The notes beneath the pieces are model-generated. The model did no database searches. It was not told the origin of the DNA and saw only the letters and a list, made by a program, of their open reading frames with translations. The position numbers were made by a program, and so were the translations under genes. From Amphritea sp. (lineage in GTDB: Bacteria > Pseudomonadota > Gammaproteobacteria > Pseudomonadales > Balneatricaceae): DNA of 16,244 nt. Position 1 is the first letter of the stretch; every line of letters begins with the position of its first letter. Location: the NCBI GenBank assembly GCA_018067325.1, contig JAGPUU010000334.1:1-16244 (forward strand), read 5' to 3'. Shown one piece after another: positions 7,344 to 14,481 of this stretch.

Positions 7344-8252
7344 GTGAATTTACGAAGTTACCTCTTACCTGCACTGCTTGCACTGATACTCCATTCAGTG
7401 ATCCTAAGTGCCCTGTTTTATAGCTGGTTCGGCTATGCTGAGGATCAACGCCAACTGACACCACGTCATGTCAAAGCACAGATGGTTGATCTTAAAACAC
7501 AAGTAAAAGCTTCGCAGCAGGCAAAGCAGGCTGAAACACAAAAGAAAAAGGATGCCCGCAAAAAAGCAGAGGTTAAGAAAAAAGCCGATGCAAAAAAGAA
7601 GGCCGACGCGAAGAAGAAGCTAGATACAAAAAAGAAGGCGGATGCTAAGAAAAAAGCCGATGCAAAAAAGAAGGCCGACGCGAAGAAGAGGGACGCTCTA
7701 AAAAAGAAAGAAGCGCTTAAAGATAAAGCTCAGAAGAAAGAGAAGGCACGGATAGCGGCTGAAAAGAAGCGTCAGCAAGAGACCAAACGTAAGGAGCAAG
7801 AGCGCCAGGAAAATGCACGCAAAGAAGCTGAGCGACAACAGGTTGAAAAGGAACAGCAGGCGGCCGAACAGCAGGAAAAAGCGCAGCGAGAGGCTGAATT
7901 AGACGCTGCAATGGCAGAAGAAGAGCGAGAGATGCAGGCGGAACAAGATCAGCAGAGTGTTGCGGGTTACCGTGATTATATCGCTGCTGAAATTGAACAA
8001 AGCTGGCGTCGTCCACCGAGCGCCCGTAACGGTATGAAGGTGCTGTTGGCGCTGCATCTGTTACCGACCGGTGAAGTTGATAATGTCTATGTAGTAACAG
8101 GTAGTGGTAACAGTCATTTTGATGAGAGTGCCATTCGCGCGGTAAAGCGAGTAGGGCGCTTCTCTAAACTCCAGGAAATGGATCCGGTATTGTTTGACAG
8201 GTACTACCGAAAGTTTAATCTGGAATTTATTCCGTCAGATCTACGCAGGTGA
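7344..8252 (+). CDS. tolA: Cell envelope integrity protein TolA
   Basis: TolA bridges the envelope, linking TolQR in the inner membrane to TolB/Pal at the outer membrane. The 302-residue protein has one N-terminal membrane helix (about 6-28). A long Lys/Ala/Glu-rich helical domain II follows (about 50-205, with repeated KKKADA), and then a C-terminal globular domain III (about 206-302, GYRDYIAAEIEQSWRRPPSA onward). GTG 7344 is the start, six bases after the tolR stop. Domain II is somewhat shorter than in E. coli TolA, which is 421 residues overall. Part of domain II comes from an internal tandem duplication at the DNA level (see the repeat entry). The next gene follows after six bases. Confidence 0.96.
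   Translation: MNLRSYLLPALLALILHSVILSALFYSWFGYAEDQRQLTPRHVKAQMVDLKTQVKASQQAKQAETQKKKDARKKAEVKKKADAKKKADAKKKLDTKKKADAKKKADAKKKADAKKRDALKKKEALKDKAQKKEKARIAAEKKRQQETKRKEQERQENARKEAERQQVEKEQQAAEQQEKAQREAELDAAMAEEEREMQAEQDQQSVAGYRDYIAAEIEQSWRRPPSARNGMKVLLALHLLPTGEVDNVYVVTGSGNSHFDESAIRAVKRVGRFSKLQEMDPVLFDRYYRKFNLEFIPSDLRR
7574..7689 (+). repeat. Internal direct repeat in tolA (44-bp identical, 72-bp period)
   Basis: Positions 7574-7617 recur without a mismatch at 7646-7689, an offset of 72 bp or 24 codons. The sequence between and after the two copies is only partly alike. Both copies encode KKKADAKKKADAKK (residues 78-91 and 102-115). Identity extends to synonymous positions, pointing to a recent in-frame duplication or replication slippage, not just selection for a lysine-rich helix. 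Confidence 0.9.
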
Positions 8253-8258
8253 TCAGTG

Positions 8259-9542
8259 ATGCAACGTAGTTTTATTTTTGTTTTTTTGTTTTTCTTCAGC
8301 CTGCTGGCACGGGCAGAACTAACCATTGAGATTACTCAGGGTGTGGATGAGCCTACTCCGGTGGCGGTTGTTCCCTTTGCTTGGAGTGGTGTTCAGGCGT
8401 TGCCGGAAGATGTAGCTCAGGTGATCAGTGATGATCTTTACCGCAGTGGCATGTTTAAGCTGATGCCGCGGGAAAATATGCTGAGCTTTCCTTCGGATAG
8501 AGACTCCCTGTATTTCCGGGATTGGCGGATTAGCGGCAGCGATTTTATTGTTATTGGCCGGGTAAGTGAGGCTGACGGGCAGTTAAATGTTGCTTTTGAA
8601 CTGTATGACATCCTTAAGGAGGAGCGCGTTCTTGGTGAAGTTGTTAAGGCAAACCGGAAAAATCTTCGCGCTGTAGGTCACTATATTAGCGATAAAGTGT
8701 TCGAGGCGCTTACCGGTGTGCGGGGAGCCTTCTCTACGCGTATCGTTTATGTCACCGCTGAGCAGCCGCGTCCAAAAGTGTATCGTTATCGTCTGATGCT
8801 GGCTGACGCTGATGGTCATAATCCTCGCACAATTCTGGAATCGAAAGAACCGATCATGTCTCCGGCCTGGTCACGGGATGGCAGTAAGCTGGCCTATGTG
8901 TCATTTGAATCGGGCCGTCCTGCGGTGTATATCCAGTACCTGGCGACAGGAAAGCGTGAAAAAGTTCAGTCATTTCGGGGGCTGAACGGAGCGCCTGCCT
9001 GGTCGCCTGATGGGACAAAGCTGGCGCTGGTACTGTCGAAGGATGGTAATCCAGAGGTCTACATTCTCGACCTGCAGCAGCGTCGTCTAAATCGTGTAAC
9101 CCATCACTTTGGTATTGATACTGAGCCATCCTGGTCACCGGATGGACAGTCGCTGATCTTTACTTCTGATCGAGGTGGTCAGCCGCAGATCTATTCAATC
9201 TATCTGCCGACTCGCGATGTCACGCGACTGACATTTGAAGGGCAGTATAATGCCCGCGGGCGTCTGACCCAAGATGGGCGCTTTCTTGCAATGGTGCACC
9301 AGAACAATGGTTCGTTCCATATAGCGGTTCAGGACCTTCGTACGGGTCGTGTGGATCTGTTGACGGAAACCTTTATGGATGAGTCTCCGACTATTGCACC
9401 AAACGGCAGCATTATTTTATATGCGACTCAGGAAGGCGTACGTGGAGTTTTGTCTGCTGTGTCATTGGATGGACGGGTGAAATTTCGTTTGCCTTCCTCT
9501 GAGGGTGATGTTCGTGAACCTGCTTGGTCGCCATTTCAGTAA
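8259..9542 (+). CDS. tolB: Tol-Pal system periplasmic beta-propeller protein TolB
   Basis: TolB is a periplasmic protein that binds Pal and is released from it by TolA. From ATG 8259 the product is 427 residues. It has a clear signal peptide ([10 protein letters not shown], then FFFSLLARA, cleaved before E20), an N-terminal alpha/beta domain and a C-terminal propeller. At least five WD40-like/PD40 units are visible, such as [27 protein letters not shown] and [21 protein letters not shown] 8259 is preferred over the adjacent GTG 8256 because AGGTG (8247-8251), overlapping the tolA stop, then lies 7 nt away. The gene is last in the tight tolQRAB block; a 202-base gap separates it from pal. Confidence 0.97.
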   Translation: MQRSFIFVFLFFFSLLARAELTIEITQGVDEPTPVAVVPFAWSGVQALPEDVAQVISDDLYRSGMFKLMPRENMLSFPSDRDSLYFRDWRISGSDFIVIGRVSEADGQLNVAFELYDILKEERVLGEVVKANRKNLRAVGHYISDKVFEALTGVRGAFSTRIVYVTAEQPRPKVYRYRLMLADADGHNPRTILESKEPIMSPAWSRDGSKLAYVSFESGRPAVYIQYLATGKREKVQSFRGLNGAPAWSPDGTKLALVLSKDGNPEVYILDLQQRRLNRVTHHFGIDTEPSWSPDGQSLIFTSDRGGQPQIYSIYLPTRDVTRLTFEGQYNARGRLTQDGRFLAMVHQNNGSFHIAVQDLRTGRVDLLTETFMDESPTIAPNGSIILYATQEGVRGVLSAVSLDGRVKFRLPSSEGDVREPAWSPFQ

Positions 9543-9571
9543 GGTGTCTGAAACCGGTATTTATTTGAGTA

Positions 9572-9612
9572 GTGACTGCACTTAGGTACAAGGTGACTGC
9601 TCAAAGGTACAA
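9572..9612. repeat. Tandem imperfect 20-bp direct repeat, 21-bp period, between tolB and pal
   Basis: GTGACTGCACTTAGGTACAA (9572-9591) is followed by GTGACTGCTCAAAGGTACAA (9593-9612). They agree at 17 of 20 positions, with identical ends (GTGACTGC and AGGTACAA). The 21-bp spacing is two helical turns, so both copies face the same side of the DNA, as in paired activator or repressor sites. No known consensus was recognised. Confidence 0.75.
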
Positions 9613-9744
9613 AGTTAAATCAAATAGTTAGAAATGCCATCCGATTGTGGTGTGGCTATTGCAATCAGGCTTAGCAAGCTTTACTTTAAGCAATATTAAG
9701 GTTCTGTTTGTATTAAATTTTATAAAACATATTAGGAGTTTTCG
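9613..9744 (+). promoter_or_regulatory. AT-rich region before pal, probable pal promoter
   Basis: The sequence becomes markedly AT-rich from about 9680. TTAGCA (9671-9676) with TATTAA (9694-9699) at 17 bp is a weak sigma70 pair, and TATAAA at 9721-9726 is another -10-like hexamer without a good -35. AGGAG at 9734-9738 is the pal ribosome site. A separate promoter for pal is plausible given the gap after tolB and the high amount of Pal cells make, but the exact element is not certain. Confidence 0.35.
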
Positions 9745-10248
9745 ATGCGTACTATGAATATTGGCAAGGCCACTGCTTTGGCTCTGACGGTCGTTTGGGC
9801 AGCAGGTTGTAGTACTACAAACACATCAGATACGGGTAGCATGGGCGGCGAACCTGCGGCGACTACTACTGAAGCGACTTCTGGTACTTCAATGTCCGGT
9901 ACTTCAATGGAAGATATCAAGAATCTGTCAACTATCTTCTACTTTGACTTTGATACGTCTCAGGTGAAGTCTGAAGCTGTTCAAGCTCTGCGTGGACATG
10001 CGAAGTACCTGGTAGCTAATCCTTCGGCTAACGTTGTTCTTGAAGGTCACGCTGATGAGCGTGGTACTCGTGAGTACAACATCGCTCTGGGTGAGCGCCG
10101 TGCACAGGCCGTTGCTCGCGTACTGACAGTAAATGGCGTTTCAAGCAGCCAGATTGAACTGGTTAGTTTCGGTGAAGAAAAGCCAGCGGTAATGGGTCAC
10201 AACAATAGTTCTTGGGCTCAGAACCGTCGCGTAGAACTTAAATACTAA
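9745..10248 (+). CDS. pal: Peptidoglycan-associated lipoprotein Pal
   Basis: Pal is the outer-membrane lipoprotein that anchors the Tol-Pal machine to peptidoglycan. The 167-residue precursor has a lipoprotein signal ending VVWAAGC, with C22 the predicted lipidated residue. A Ser/Thr/Gly-rich tether (about 23-58) follows, including a short GTSMSGTSM repeat. The OmpA-like domain holds TIFYFDFD (63-70), the peptidoglycan-binding loop GHADERGTREYNIALGERRA (101-120) and the closing NRRVE. The lipobox has Ala instead of Leu at -3, which is tolerated. ATG 9745 has a strong AGGAG 6 nt upstream; a second ATG at 9754 is possible. The gene lies 23 bases before cpoB. Confidence 0.97.
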   Translation: MRTMNIGKATALALTVVWAAGCSTTNTSDTGSMGGEPAATTTEATSGTSMSGTSMEDIKNLSTIFYFDFDTSQVKSEAVQALRGHAKYLVANPSANVVLEGHADERGTREYNIALGERRAQAVARVLTVNGVSSSQIELVSFGEEKPAVMGHNNSSWAQNRRVELKY

Positions 10249-10272
10249 TCTGCCATTGGTTATTAGTATTTA
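10239..10272. promoter_or_regulatory. 11-bp inverted repeat spanning the pal stop and cpoB start
   Basis: TAAATACTAAT (10239-10249) and ATTAGTATTTA (10262-10272) are perfect inverted copies with a 12-nt loop. The left arm contains the pal stop codon and the right arm ends on the first base of the cpoB ATG. In mRNA the hairpin would cover the cpoB initiation region, which has no visible Shine-Dalgarno site. Ribosomes finishing pal would open it, so coupled translation is a reasonable inference. It lacks a T-tract and is not a standard terminator. Confidence 0.6.
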
Positions 10273-11054
10273 TGCGAAAAACGTCTAGTCTTGCTGCGGC
10301 ACTGGTGCTTTCAAGCGCCGGTGCCTTTGCAGCGGATCCTGTCCCTGTGATTGAATTGCAGATAGAAGACAGCCCTAACTCCTCGTCGATATACAATACC
10401 TCTGGTCCGCTTCAGGGCAGCAGTAATGATATTATGTTATTGCAGCAGTTGCAGGACGAGATGCGCGTACTTCGCGGTATGGTTGAGCAGCAGCAATATC
10501 AAATTCGGCAGATGGAGCAGCAGCAGCGAGATCGGTATCGCGACCTTGATCGCCGAATAGCTGCCGGGCAAAGCCCGTCAACGGATGGCTCTGCATCTTC
10601 TGTCTCTCCGACTGGAGTTGGTGACTCTACCGCAGGGAGTGCAACCGTTGCTCCTCCGGTGCCGTTACCAGCAGCTGATAGTACGCCGACCGATGCGCAG
10701 GCTTACCAGCAGGCATTTTCTCTTGTAAGACAGAAAAACTTTCCTGCTGCGTTAGCAGAGTTTGATAAGTTTATTGAGCTTTATCCAGAGAGTGTTCGGC
10801 TTCCGAATGCTTATTATTGGGTAGGCGAAGTGAATCTTGCTGAGCAGAAGCTTGAACCGGCCAAAGCGGCTTTCGAGCGAGTATTGCAGATGTTTCCTCA
10901 ACATCGGAAAGCGGCTGATGCATCTTATAAATTAGGTGTGATCTACCATCAGATGGGTGATCAGGTAAAAGCTGATCAAATGTTTAATGATACCATCTCC
11001 CGCTACCCTGAGAGTTCAGCCGCCAATCTGGCGCGCGACTATTTGAAACGATAA
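10272..11054 (+). CDS. cpoB: Cell division coordinator CpoB (YbgF), Tol-Pal system protein
   Basis: CpoB is a periplasmic protein that links outer-membrane constriction by Tol-Pal with septal peptidoglycan synthesis (PBP1B/LpoB in E. coli). The 260-residue precursor has a signal peptide cleaved after about A20 (GAFA, then ADP). A Gln-rich coiled coil for trimerisation spans about 54-96. A Ser/Thr/Pro-rich linker (97-140) leads to a TPR domain (about 142-258: YQQAFSLVRQKNFPAALAEF, then YYWVGEVNLAEQKLEPAKAA, then SYKLGVIYHQMGDQVKADQM). ATG 10272 is fixed by the signal peptide although no ribosome site is seen; an inverted repeat covers this junction. In many relatives queE follows; here queC does. 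Confidence 0.95.
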   Translation: MRKTSSLAAALVLSSAGAFAADPVPVIELQIEDSPNSSSIYNTSGPLQGSSNDIMLLQQLQDEMRVLRGMVEQQQYQIRQMEQQQRDRYRDLDRRIAAGQSPSTDGSASSVSPTGVGDSTAGSATVAPPVPLPAADSTPTDAQAYQQAFSLVRQKNFPAALAEFDKFIELYPESVRLPNAYYWVGEVNLAEQKLEPAKAAFERVLQMFPQHRKAADASYKLGVIYHQMGDQVKADQMFNDTISRYPESSAANLARDYLKR

Positions 11055-11081
11055 CAACCGAATAATCCTTAAGGTTTGAAA

Positions 11082-11777
11082 ATGAGTACTCCCTCCAACA
11101 ATGCTGTCGTATTGTTATCCGGAGGTCTTGATTCAGCGACTACGCTGGCGATGGCTTCCGAACGTGGTTTTAACTGTTATGTGATGAGCTTTGACTATGG
11201 TCAGCGCTCTCAGACTGAGCTTACTGCAGCGAAGAGAATTGCTGCGGATCTGAAAGTGAAAGAGCACCGTATTGTGCGTCTTAACCTGGAAGATTTTGGC
11301 GGGTCAGCACTGACTGATAATAGCATCGAGGTTCCAGATCATGAAGAGGAGGGGATTCCGGTTACTTATGTGCCTGCCCGTAATACCGTCTTTATGTCTT
11401 TGGCGCTGGCATGGGCGGAAGTGCTTCATGCGCAACATATATTTATCGGTGTGAATGCAGTTGATTATTCCGGCTACCCTGATTGCAGACCAGAATATAT
11501 CGCCGCCTTTGAACACATGGCTAATCTGGCGACCAAGACAGGTGTCGAAGGCGAGCGACTCAGCATAGAAACACCGCTGATCGACCTGACTAAAGCGGAG
11601 ATAATTCAAGAAGGAATCCGTTTGGGCGTTGATTACGGTCTGACCGTTTCCTGCTATCAGGCGGATGACGAGGGCCGTGCCTGTGGTGTCTGCGATAGTT
11701 GTCGGCTCAGAGCAAGTGGCTTTAAGGATGCGGGAGTTTCTGATCCTACCCCTTATGTGCCCGGAGTAAGTGATTAG
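11082..11777 (+). CDS. queC: 7-cyano-7-deazaguanine (preQ0) synthase QueC
   Basis: QueC converts 7-carboxy-7-deazaguanine to preQ0 with ATP and ammonia, a step in queuosine tRNA modification. The 231-residue protein has the N-terminal PP-loop [13 protein letters not shown] (SGGLDS at 13-18). The C-terminal zinc site has C191, C201, C204 and C207 (the stretch [21 protein letters not shown] is split here only by its cysteines). The conserved [11 protein letters not shown] and [15 protein letters not shown] stretches are also present. ATG 11082 is preferred: AAGG at 11071-11074 lies 7 nt upstream, while the in-frame TTG at 11076 has no spacing for it. It lies 27 bases after cpoB and is the last gene before a terminator. 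queE, its usual neighbour here, is absent. Confidence 0.97.
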   Translation: MSTPSNNAVVLLSGGLDSATTLAMASERGFNCYVMSFDYGQRSQTELTAAKRIAADLKVKEHRIVRLNLEDFGGSALTDNSIEVPDHEEEGIPVTYVPARNTVFMSLALAWAEVLHAQHIFIGVNAVDYSGYPDCRPEYIAAFEHMANLATKTGVEGERLSIETPLIDLTKAEIIQEGIRLGVDYGLTVSCYQADDEGRACGVCDSCRLRASGFKDAGVSDPTPYVPGVSD

Positions 11778-11798
11778 GGTATTTTTACCTGTCTGGAC

Positions 11799-11827
11799 AA
11801 AAGGAGCTGATAAACAGCTCCTTTTTT
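11799..11827 (+). terminator. Rho-independent terminator after queC
   Basis: AAAAGGAGCTG (11799-11809) pairs fully with CAGCTCCTTTT (11815-11825) around the loop ATAAA, ending in six T. It is 21 bases after the queC stop and closes the pal-cpoB-queC unit. Confidence 0.93.
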
Positions 11828-11861
11828 GTTGCAGCTTGGCCCTCTTTGCGTAGATTTAACA

Positions 11862-11888
11862 TTTCCAGTGAAGCAGTGATGGTATAAT
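11862..11888 (+). promoter_or_regulatory. Extended -10 promoter for nadA
   Basis: TGGTATAAT at 11880-11888 combines a perfect TATAAT with an extended TGn motif. TTTCCA at 11862-11867 is a modest -35 at 15 bp; a better hexamer, TTAACA (11856-11861), is too far at 21 bp. The extended -10 can compensate for the -35. The predicted start near 11895 gives a leader of about 50 nt. No NAD-responsive operator was recognised. Confidence 0.6.
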
Positions 11889-11943
11889 ATCTATCCGTTT
11901 CAAGCCCGTTACTGTTTCATTACCCAATTAAGAATATTTATTG

Positions 11944-12993
11944 ATGTTAAATAAAGAAGAGCTGTCAGATCGTATTCTGGTCCAGGAGTATTTTGCTAGA
12001 GAACACCTTCCAGGTGAGCTGAATACACTGCAGCAGGATGAATACAAGAACCGTATTAAGCAACTTCTGAAAGAGAAGGATGCCTGTCTGGTTGCGCACT
12101 ATTATACCGACCAGGTTCTTCAGGAGCTGGCGGATGAAACTGGTGGCTGTGTCTCCGACTCTCTTGAGATGGCCCGCTTTGGTAATACGCATCCAGCGAA
12201 AACGCTGATTGTAGCCGGCGTGAAATTTATGGGTGAAACGGCAAAGATATTGAATCCTGAGAAACGGGTTCTAATGCCGACGCTTGAAGCGAACTGCTCC
12301 TTGGATATTGGCTGTCCTGCCGATGAATTTACCGCTTTTTGTGATGCCCATCCCGATCATGAGGTGGTGGTTTATGCCAATACCTCTGCTGCCGTTAAGG
12401 CGAGAGCGGACTGGGTGGTGACCTCTGGTATCGCTCTCAAAGTCGTTGAGCATCTGGCGGATCAAGGTAAAAAGATTATCTGGGCACCGGACAAACACTT
12501 GGGTGCCTACGTACAGAAGCAGACCGGTATTGAGATGCTGATGTGGGATGCCGCTTGTATAGTGCATGACGAGTTTAAAGCGCAGCGTCTGCTGGACCTG
12601 AAAAAAGTTTATCCAGATGCTGCTGTATTGGTTCACCCTGAGTCGCCAGACCCAGTTGTTGAGTTGGCGGATATGGTTGGTTCAACGACGCAGATTATCA
12701 ACGCTGCACGTGATCTGCCTAATAAGCAGTTTATAGTCGCTACAGATCGGGCTATTTTTTACAAAATGCGTCAGGTGGCCCCCGATAAAGAGTTCATCGA
12801 AGCACCTACCGGTGGTTCTGGGGCTACTTGCAGAAGTTGTGCGCACTGTCCCTGGATGGCAATGAATGGGCTTGAGAATGTGCTTCAGGCGCTGGAGCAG
12901 GGCACAGGCGAGATTATTGTCGATGAGTCGTTGATTGATGATGCCCGACGACCACTTCAGCGTATGCTTGATTTCTCTGCCAATAACGGTTGA
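11944..12993 (+). CDS. nadA: Quinolinate synthase NadA
   Basis: NadA condenses iminoaspartate (from NadB) with dihydroxyacetone phosphate to form quinolinate for NAD synthesis. The 349-residue protein keeps the three [4Fe-4S] ligands: C118 ([11 protein letters not shown]), C205 ([11 protein letters not shown]) and one in the C-terminal CxxCxxC C296/C299/C302 ([14 protein letters not shown]), most likely C302. Other conserved stretches are [28 protein letters not shown] and [15 protein letters not shown] 11944 is used; the TTG at 11941 adds only one residue. No strong ribosome site precedes it. The gene stands alone with its own promoter and terminator, convergent with the MaoC-type gene. Confidence 0.98.
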   Translation: MLNKEELSDRILVQEYFAREHLPGELNTLQQDEYKNRIKQLLKEKDACLVAHYYTDQVLQELADETGGCVSDSLEMARFGNTHPAKTLIVAGVKFMGETAKILNPEKRVLMPTLEANCSLDIGCPADEFTAFCDAHPDHEVVVYANTSAAVKARADWVVTSGIALKVVEHLADQGKKIIWAPDKHLGAYVQKQTGIEMLMWDAACIVHDEFKAQRLLDLKKVYPDAAVLVHPESPDPVVELADMVGSTTQIINAARDLPNKQFIVATDRAIFYKMRQVAPDKEFIEAPTGGSGATCRSCAHCPWMAMNGLENVLQALEQGTGEIIVDESLIDDARRPLQRMLDFSANNG

Positions 12994-13020
12994 TACGTTT
13001 TTTTTGACTTTAGATAATTG

Positions 13021-13049
13021 AAAAAGCCTGCGATAAGCAGGCTTTTTTT
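13021..13049. terminator. Bidirectional terminator between nadA and the MaoC-type gene
   Basis: AAAAAGCCTGC (13021-13031) pairs with GCAGGCTTTTT (13037-13047) around the loop GATAA, followed by a run of seven T from 13043. The five A on the left give a T-run on the minus strand, so the same hairpin can stop transcripts from both converging genes. Confidence 0.92.
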
Positions 13050-13085
13050 GTATCAGCTAAGTAGTGCTGATTAAGATGTTATTGG

Positions 13086-13517
13086 TTATGCGCCGCGCTT
13101 ATCAACCATAAAGATACCGTAGCCGGTAGCAACCAGCTTCTCGCCGACATGTACATCAGTACGCATCTTAACCCGGCGACGTTTCTCATCTATCTCTTCA
13201 ATGGTTCCGGTAGCTTTGGCTGTATCGCCAATGTATACCGGTGCTTTAAACTTAATTGACTGATCGATATAGATAGCACCAGGTCCTGGCAGACGGGTGC
13301 CTGCAACCGTTGAGATCAGGGCCGCTGAAAACATACCGTGAACAATGCGGTTTTTGAATGGGGTGGTGGCTGCATATTCACTGTTGATGTGGATTGGATT
13401 GTTGTCCCCAGAGATGCCGGCAAACGTATATACATCGGATTCAGAAATAGTTTTGGCGTATGAAGCGCTCATGCCAATTTCCAAATCTTCCAGGTAGTAA
13501 CCGTGCAGTTCATCCAT
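13086..13517 (-). CDS. MaoC-like hotdog-fold (R)-specific enoyl-CoA hydratase
   Basis: The 143-residue MaoC/PhaJ-type single hotdog domain contains the hydratase motif GDNNPIHINSEYA, with D38 and H43 as the expected catalytic Asp and His (D-x4-H as in Aeromonas PhaJ). It also has VHGMFSAALIS, typical of the family. PhaJ-type enzymes hydrate trans-2-enoyl-CoA to (R)-3-hydroxyacyl-CoA and can feed polyhydroxyalkanoate or fatty-acid pathways. The substrate here is not known, and no acyl-CoA genes lie beside it to guide the call. On the minus strand AGAGGA (13525-13530) lies 7 nt before the ATG. It converges on nadA and is divergent from the unknown gene at 13858. Confidence 0.9.
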   Translation of the reverse strand: MDELHGYYLEDLEIGMSASYAKTISESDVYTFAGISGDNNPIHINSEYAATTPFKNRIVHGMFSAALISTVAGTRLPGPGAIYIDQSIKFKAPVYIGDTAKATGTIEEIDEKRRRVKMRTDVHVGEKLVATGYGIFMVDKRGA

Positions 13518-13546
13518 TTGTAATTCCTCTTTTATCGGGATGTCGC

Positions 13547-13577
13547 TAAGGCCAAAAAGTGAGACAAGCTGGCCTTA
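13547..13577. repeat. 8-bp inverted repeat upstream of the MaoC-type gene
   Basis: TAAGGCCA (13547-13554) and TGGCCTTA (13570-13577) are perfect inverted copies with a 15-nt spacer. They lie about 30-60 bases upstream of the minus-strand start codon. The arrangement suits an operator or a leader hairpin. No known family consensus was recognised and no clear promoter was found in 13518-13743. Confidence 0.5.
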
Positions 13578-13857
13578 AATAATGTTGTTGAAGCAGATGT
13601 AGGTGAAAACCTGATGCAGGTAACGGCCACTTACAATTTATTCTGCTCCCTATCAGTAAGTAAAACAGGTTTTTGTTGCAGTGCGAAGTGCTAATTCATG
13701 GATTTACTGATGCAATGCCTATAGCGGGTGATTAAACTACCACTTGTTAGGGTTTAGAGTATTTATCGGCAATCAGAGTAGTTTTGCCGTTATGCTGTTG
13801 CAGTTTATGCGGGGCTATGGACAATGGCCCTTCCAAAGGGGTGAGGGTGTACAGTTT

Positions 13858-14229
13858 ATGGTAACTAAAGTAGTGCTGACGTTGCTGGTAATTCTGGCGG
13901 CCTATATCTATTTAAAGCGCAGACGAGTTGTTTCTCAGCCACGCTTAAAGCCTGTTGATGTTAATCAGGCTTCAGATAAATCTTTTCGTTTTATTGCGAT
14001 TCTTCTATTGCTCGTGTCTCTGGCCGGGACCTCGGGTTATGTTATCTATCATTGGGTCGATGGCCATCAGTTACTACAGGTTACCCTGACATCCCCAGGA
14101 ACCAATGAACCTCAGCTTTATCGGGTACATAAGTCTGAGCTGAATGAGAGAAGTTTCACCACGGTGGAGGGGCAGATCATCCGTATCGGATCTCAGGATC
14201 GCTTACAGATTGAGGCGATGCCTGAATAA
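13858..14229 (+). CDS. Uncharacterised two-helix membrane protein
   Basis: I do not recognise this 123-residue protein. It has a hydrophobic N-terminal segment (about 3-19, then the basic KRRR), a Pro/Asn-rich 25-residue stretch, and a second membrane helix (about 43-65, FRFIAILLLLVSLAGTSG). The last 57 residues are soluble and rich in beta-prone residues (QVTLTSPG, LYRVHKSEL, TTVEGQIIRIGSQDRLQIEAMPE). With a basic loop between the helices, the C-terminal part most simply faces the cytoplasm or periplasm depending on topology that cannot be decided here. ATG 13858 is chosen because GAGGG (13843-13847) precedes it and the helix follows at once. The frame is open upstream to a TTG at 13744 without membrane or family features. 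Codon use looks like its neighbours. Confidence 0.7.
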   Translation: MVTKVVLTLLVILAAYIYLKRRRVVSQPRLKPVDVNQASDKSFRFIAILLLLVSLAGTSGYVIYHWVDGHQLLQVTLTSPGTNEPQLYRVHKSELNERSFTTVEGQIIRIGSQDRLQIEAMPE

Positions 14230-14481
14230 TTTACCCGGATAGCAAAGAGTTTGTGCCTCAAGGTCGAGAATCGGATGCTTTTAGTTTTTATGCCGATATA
14301 ATGTCGTTTGCTGCAACTGCGTAATCTGATTTTCGTATTACGCGTCTAAAGTGTACATCTTGTAATTGTTTATTCTTTTTCGGGTCTGGCGGTAATCAAC
14401 GTTGAGTTAGGTCATATAGCTTTTTATGTCGAGCTAGTGTTTCGAACTTAGTTTTGCGGGCTTAGTGTTTCAGGGATTTTT
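14230..14481 (+). promoter_or_regulatory. Intergenic leader of the 14482 gene with a -10 box and hairpin
   Basis: TATAAT occurs at 14297-14302 but with no -35 match at the normal distance. Downstream, GCGTAAT (14319-14325) and ATTACGC (14337-14343) form a 7-bp inverted repeat with an 11-nt loop. If the TATAAT is used, the hairpin lies near the 5' end of a leader of about 175 nt. No terminator after the preceding gene was found. Confidence 0.35.

Noticed and set aside
7520..7760. Repeated purine-rich units that might suggest a CRISPR or other array
   Set aside because: They lie in frame within tolA and encode its lysine/alanine-rich helical domain; there are no regular spacers.
11055..11081. 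Possible preQ1 riboswitch before queC
   Set aside because: The gap to cpoB is only 27 bases, too short for the aptamer with its control element, and queC sits within a transcription unit.
11778..11943. A tRNA gene after queC, as found in some pseudomonads
   Set aside because: The gap holds only a terminator and the nadA promoter; no cloverleaf or conserved TTC arm sequence was seen.
13609..13661. Several short inverted repeats (ACCTG-ATG-CAGGT; ACTTAC with GTAAGT) in the gap between the divergent genes
   Set aside because: Stems of five to six base pairs are expected by chance; no RNA gene or riboswitch pattern was recognised.
13744..13857. N-terminal extension of the two-helix protein from a TTG
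   Set aside because: No ribosome site and no recognisable features; ATG 13858 has a GAGGG site and leads straight into a membrane helix.
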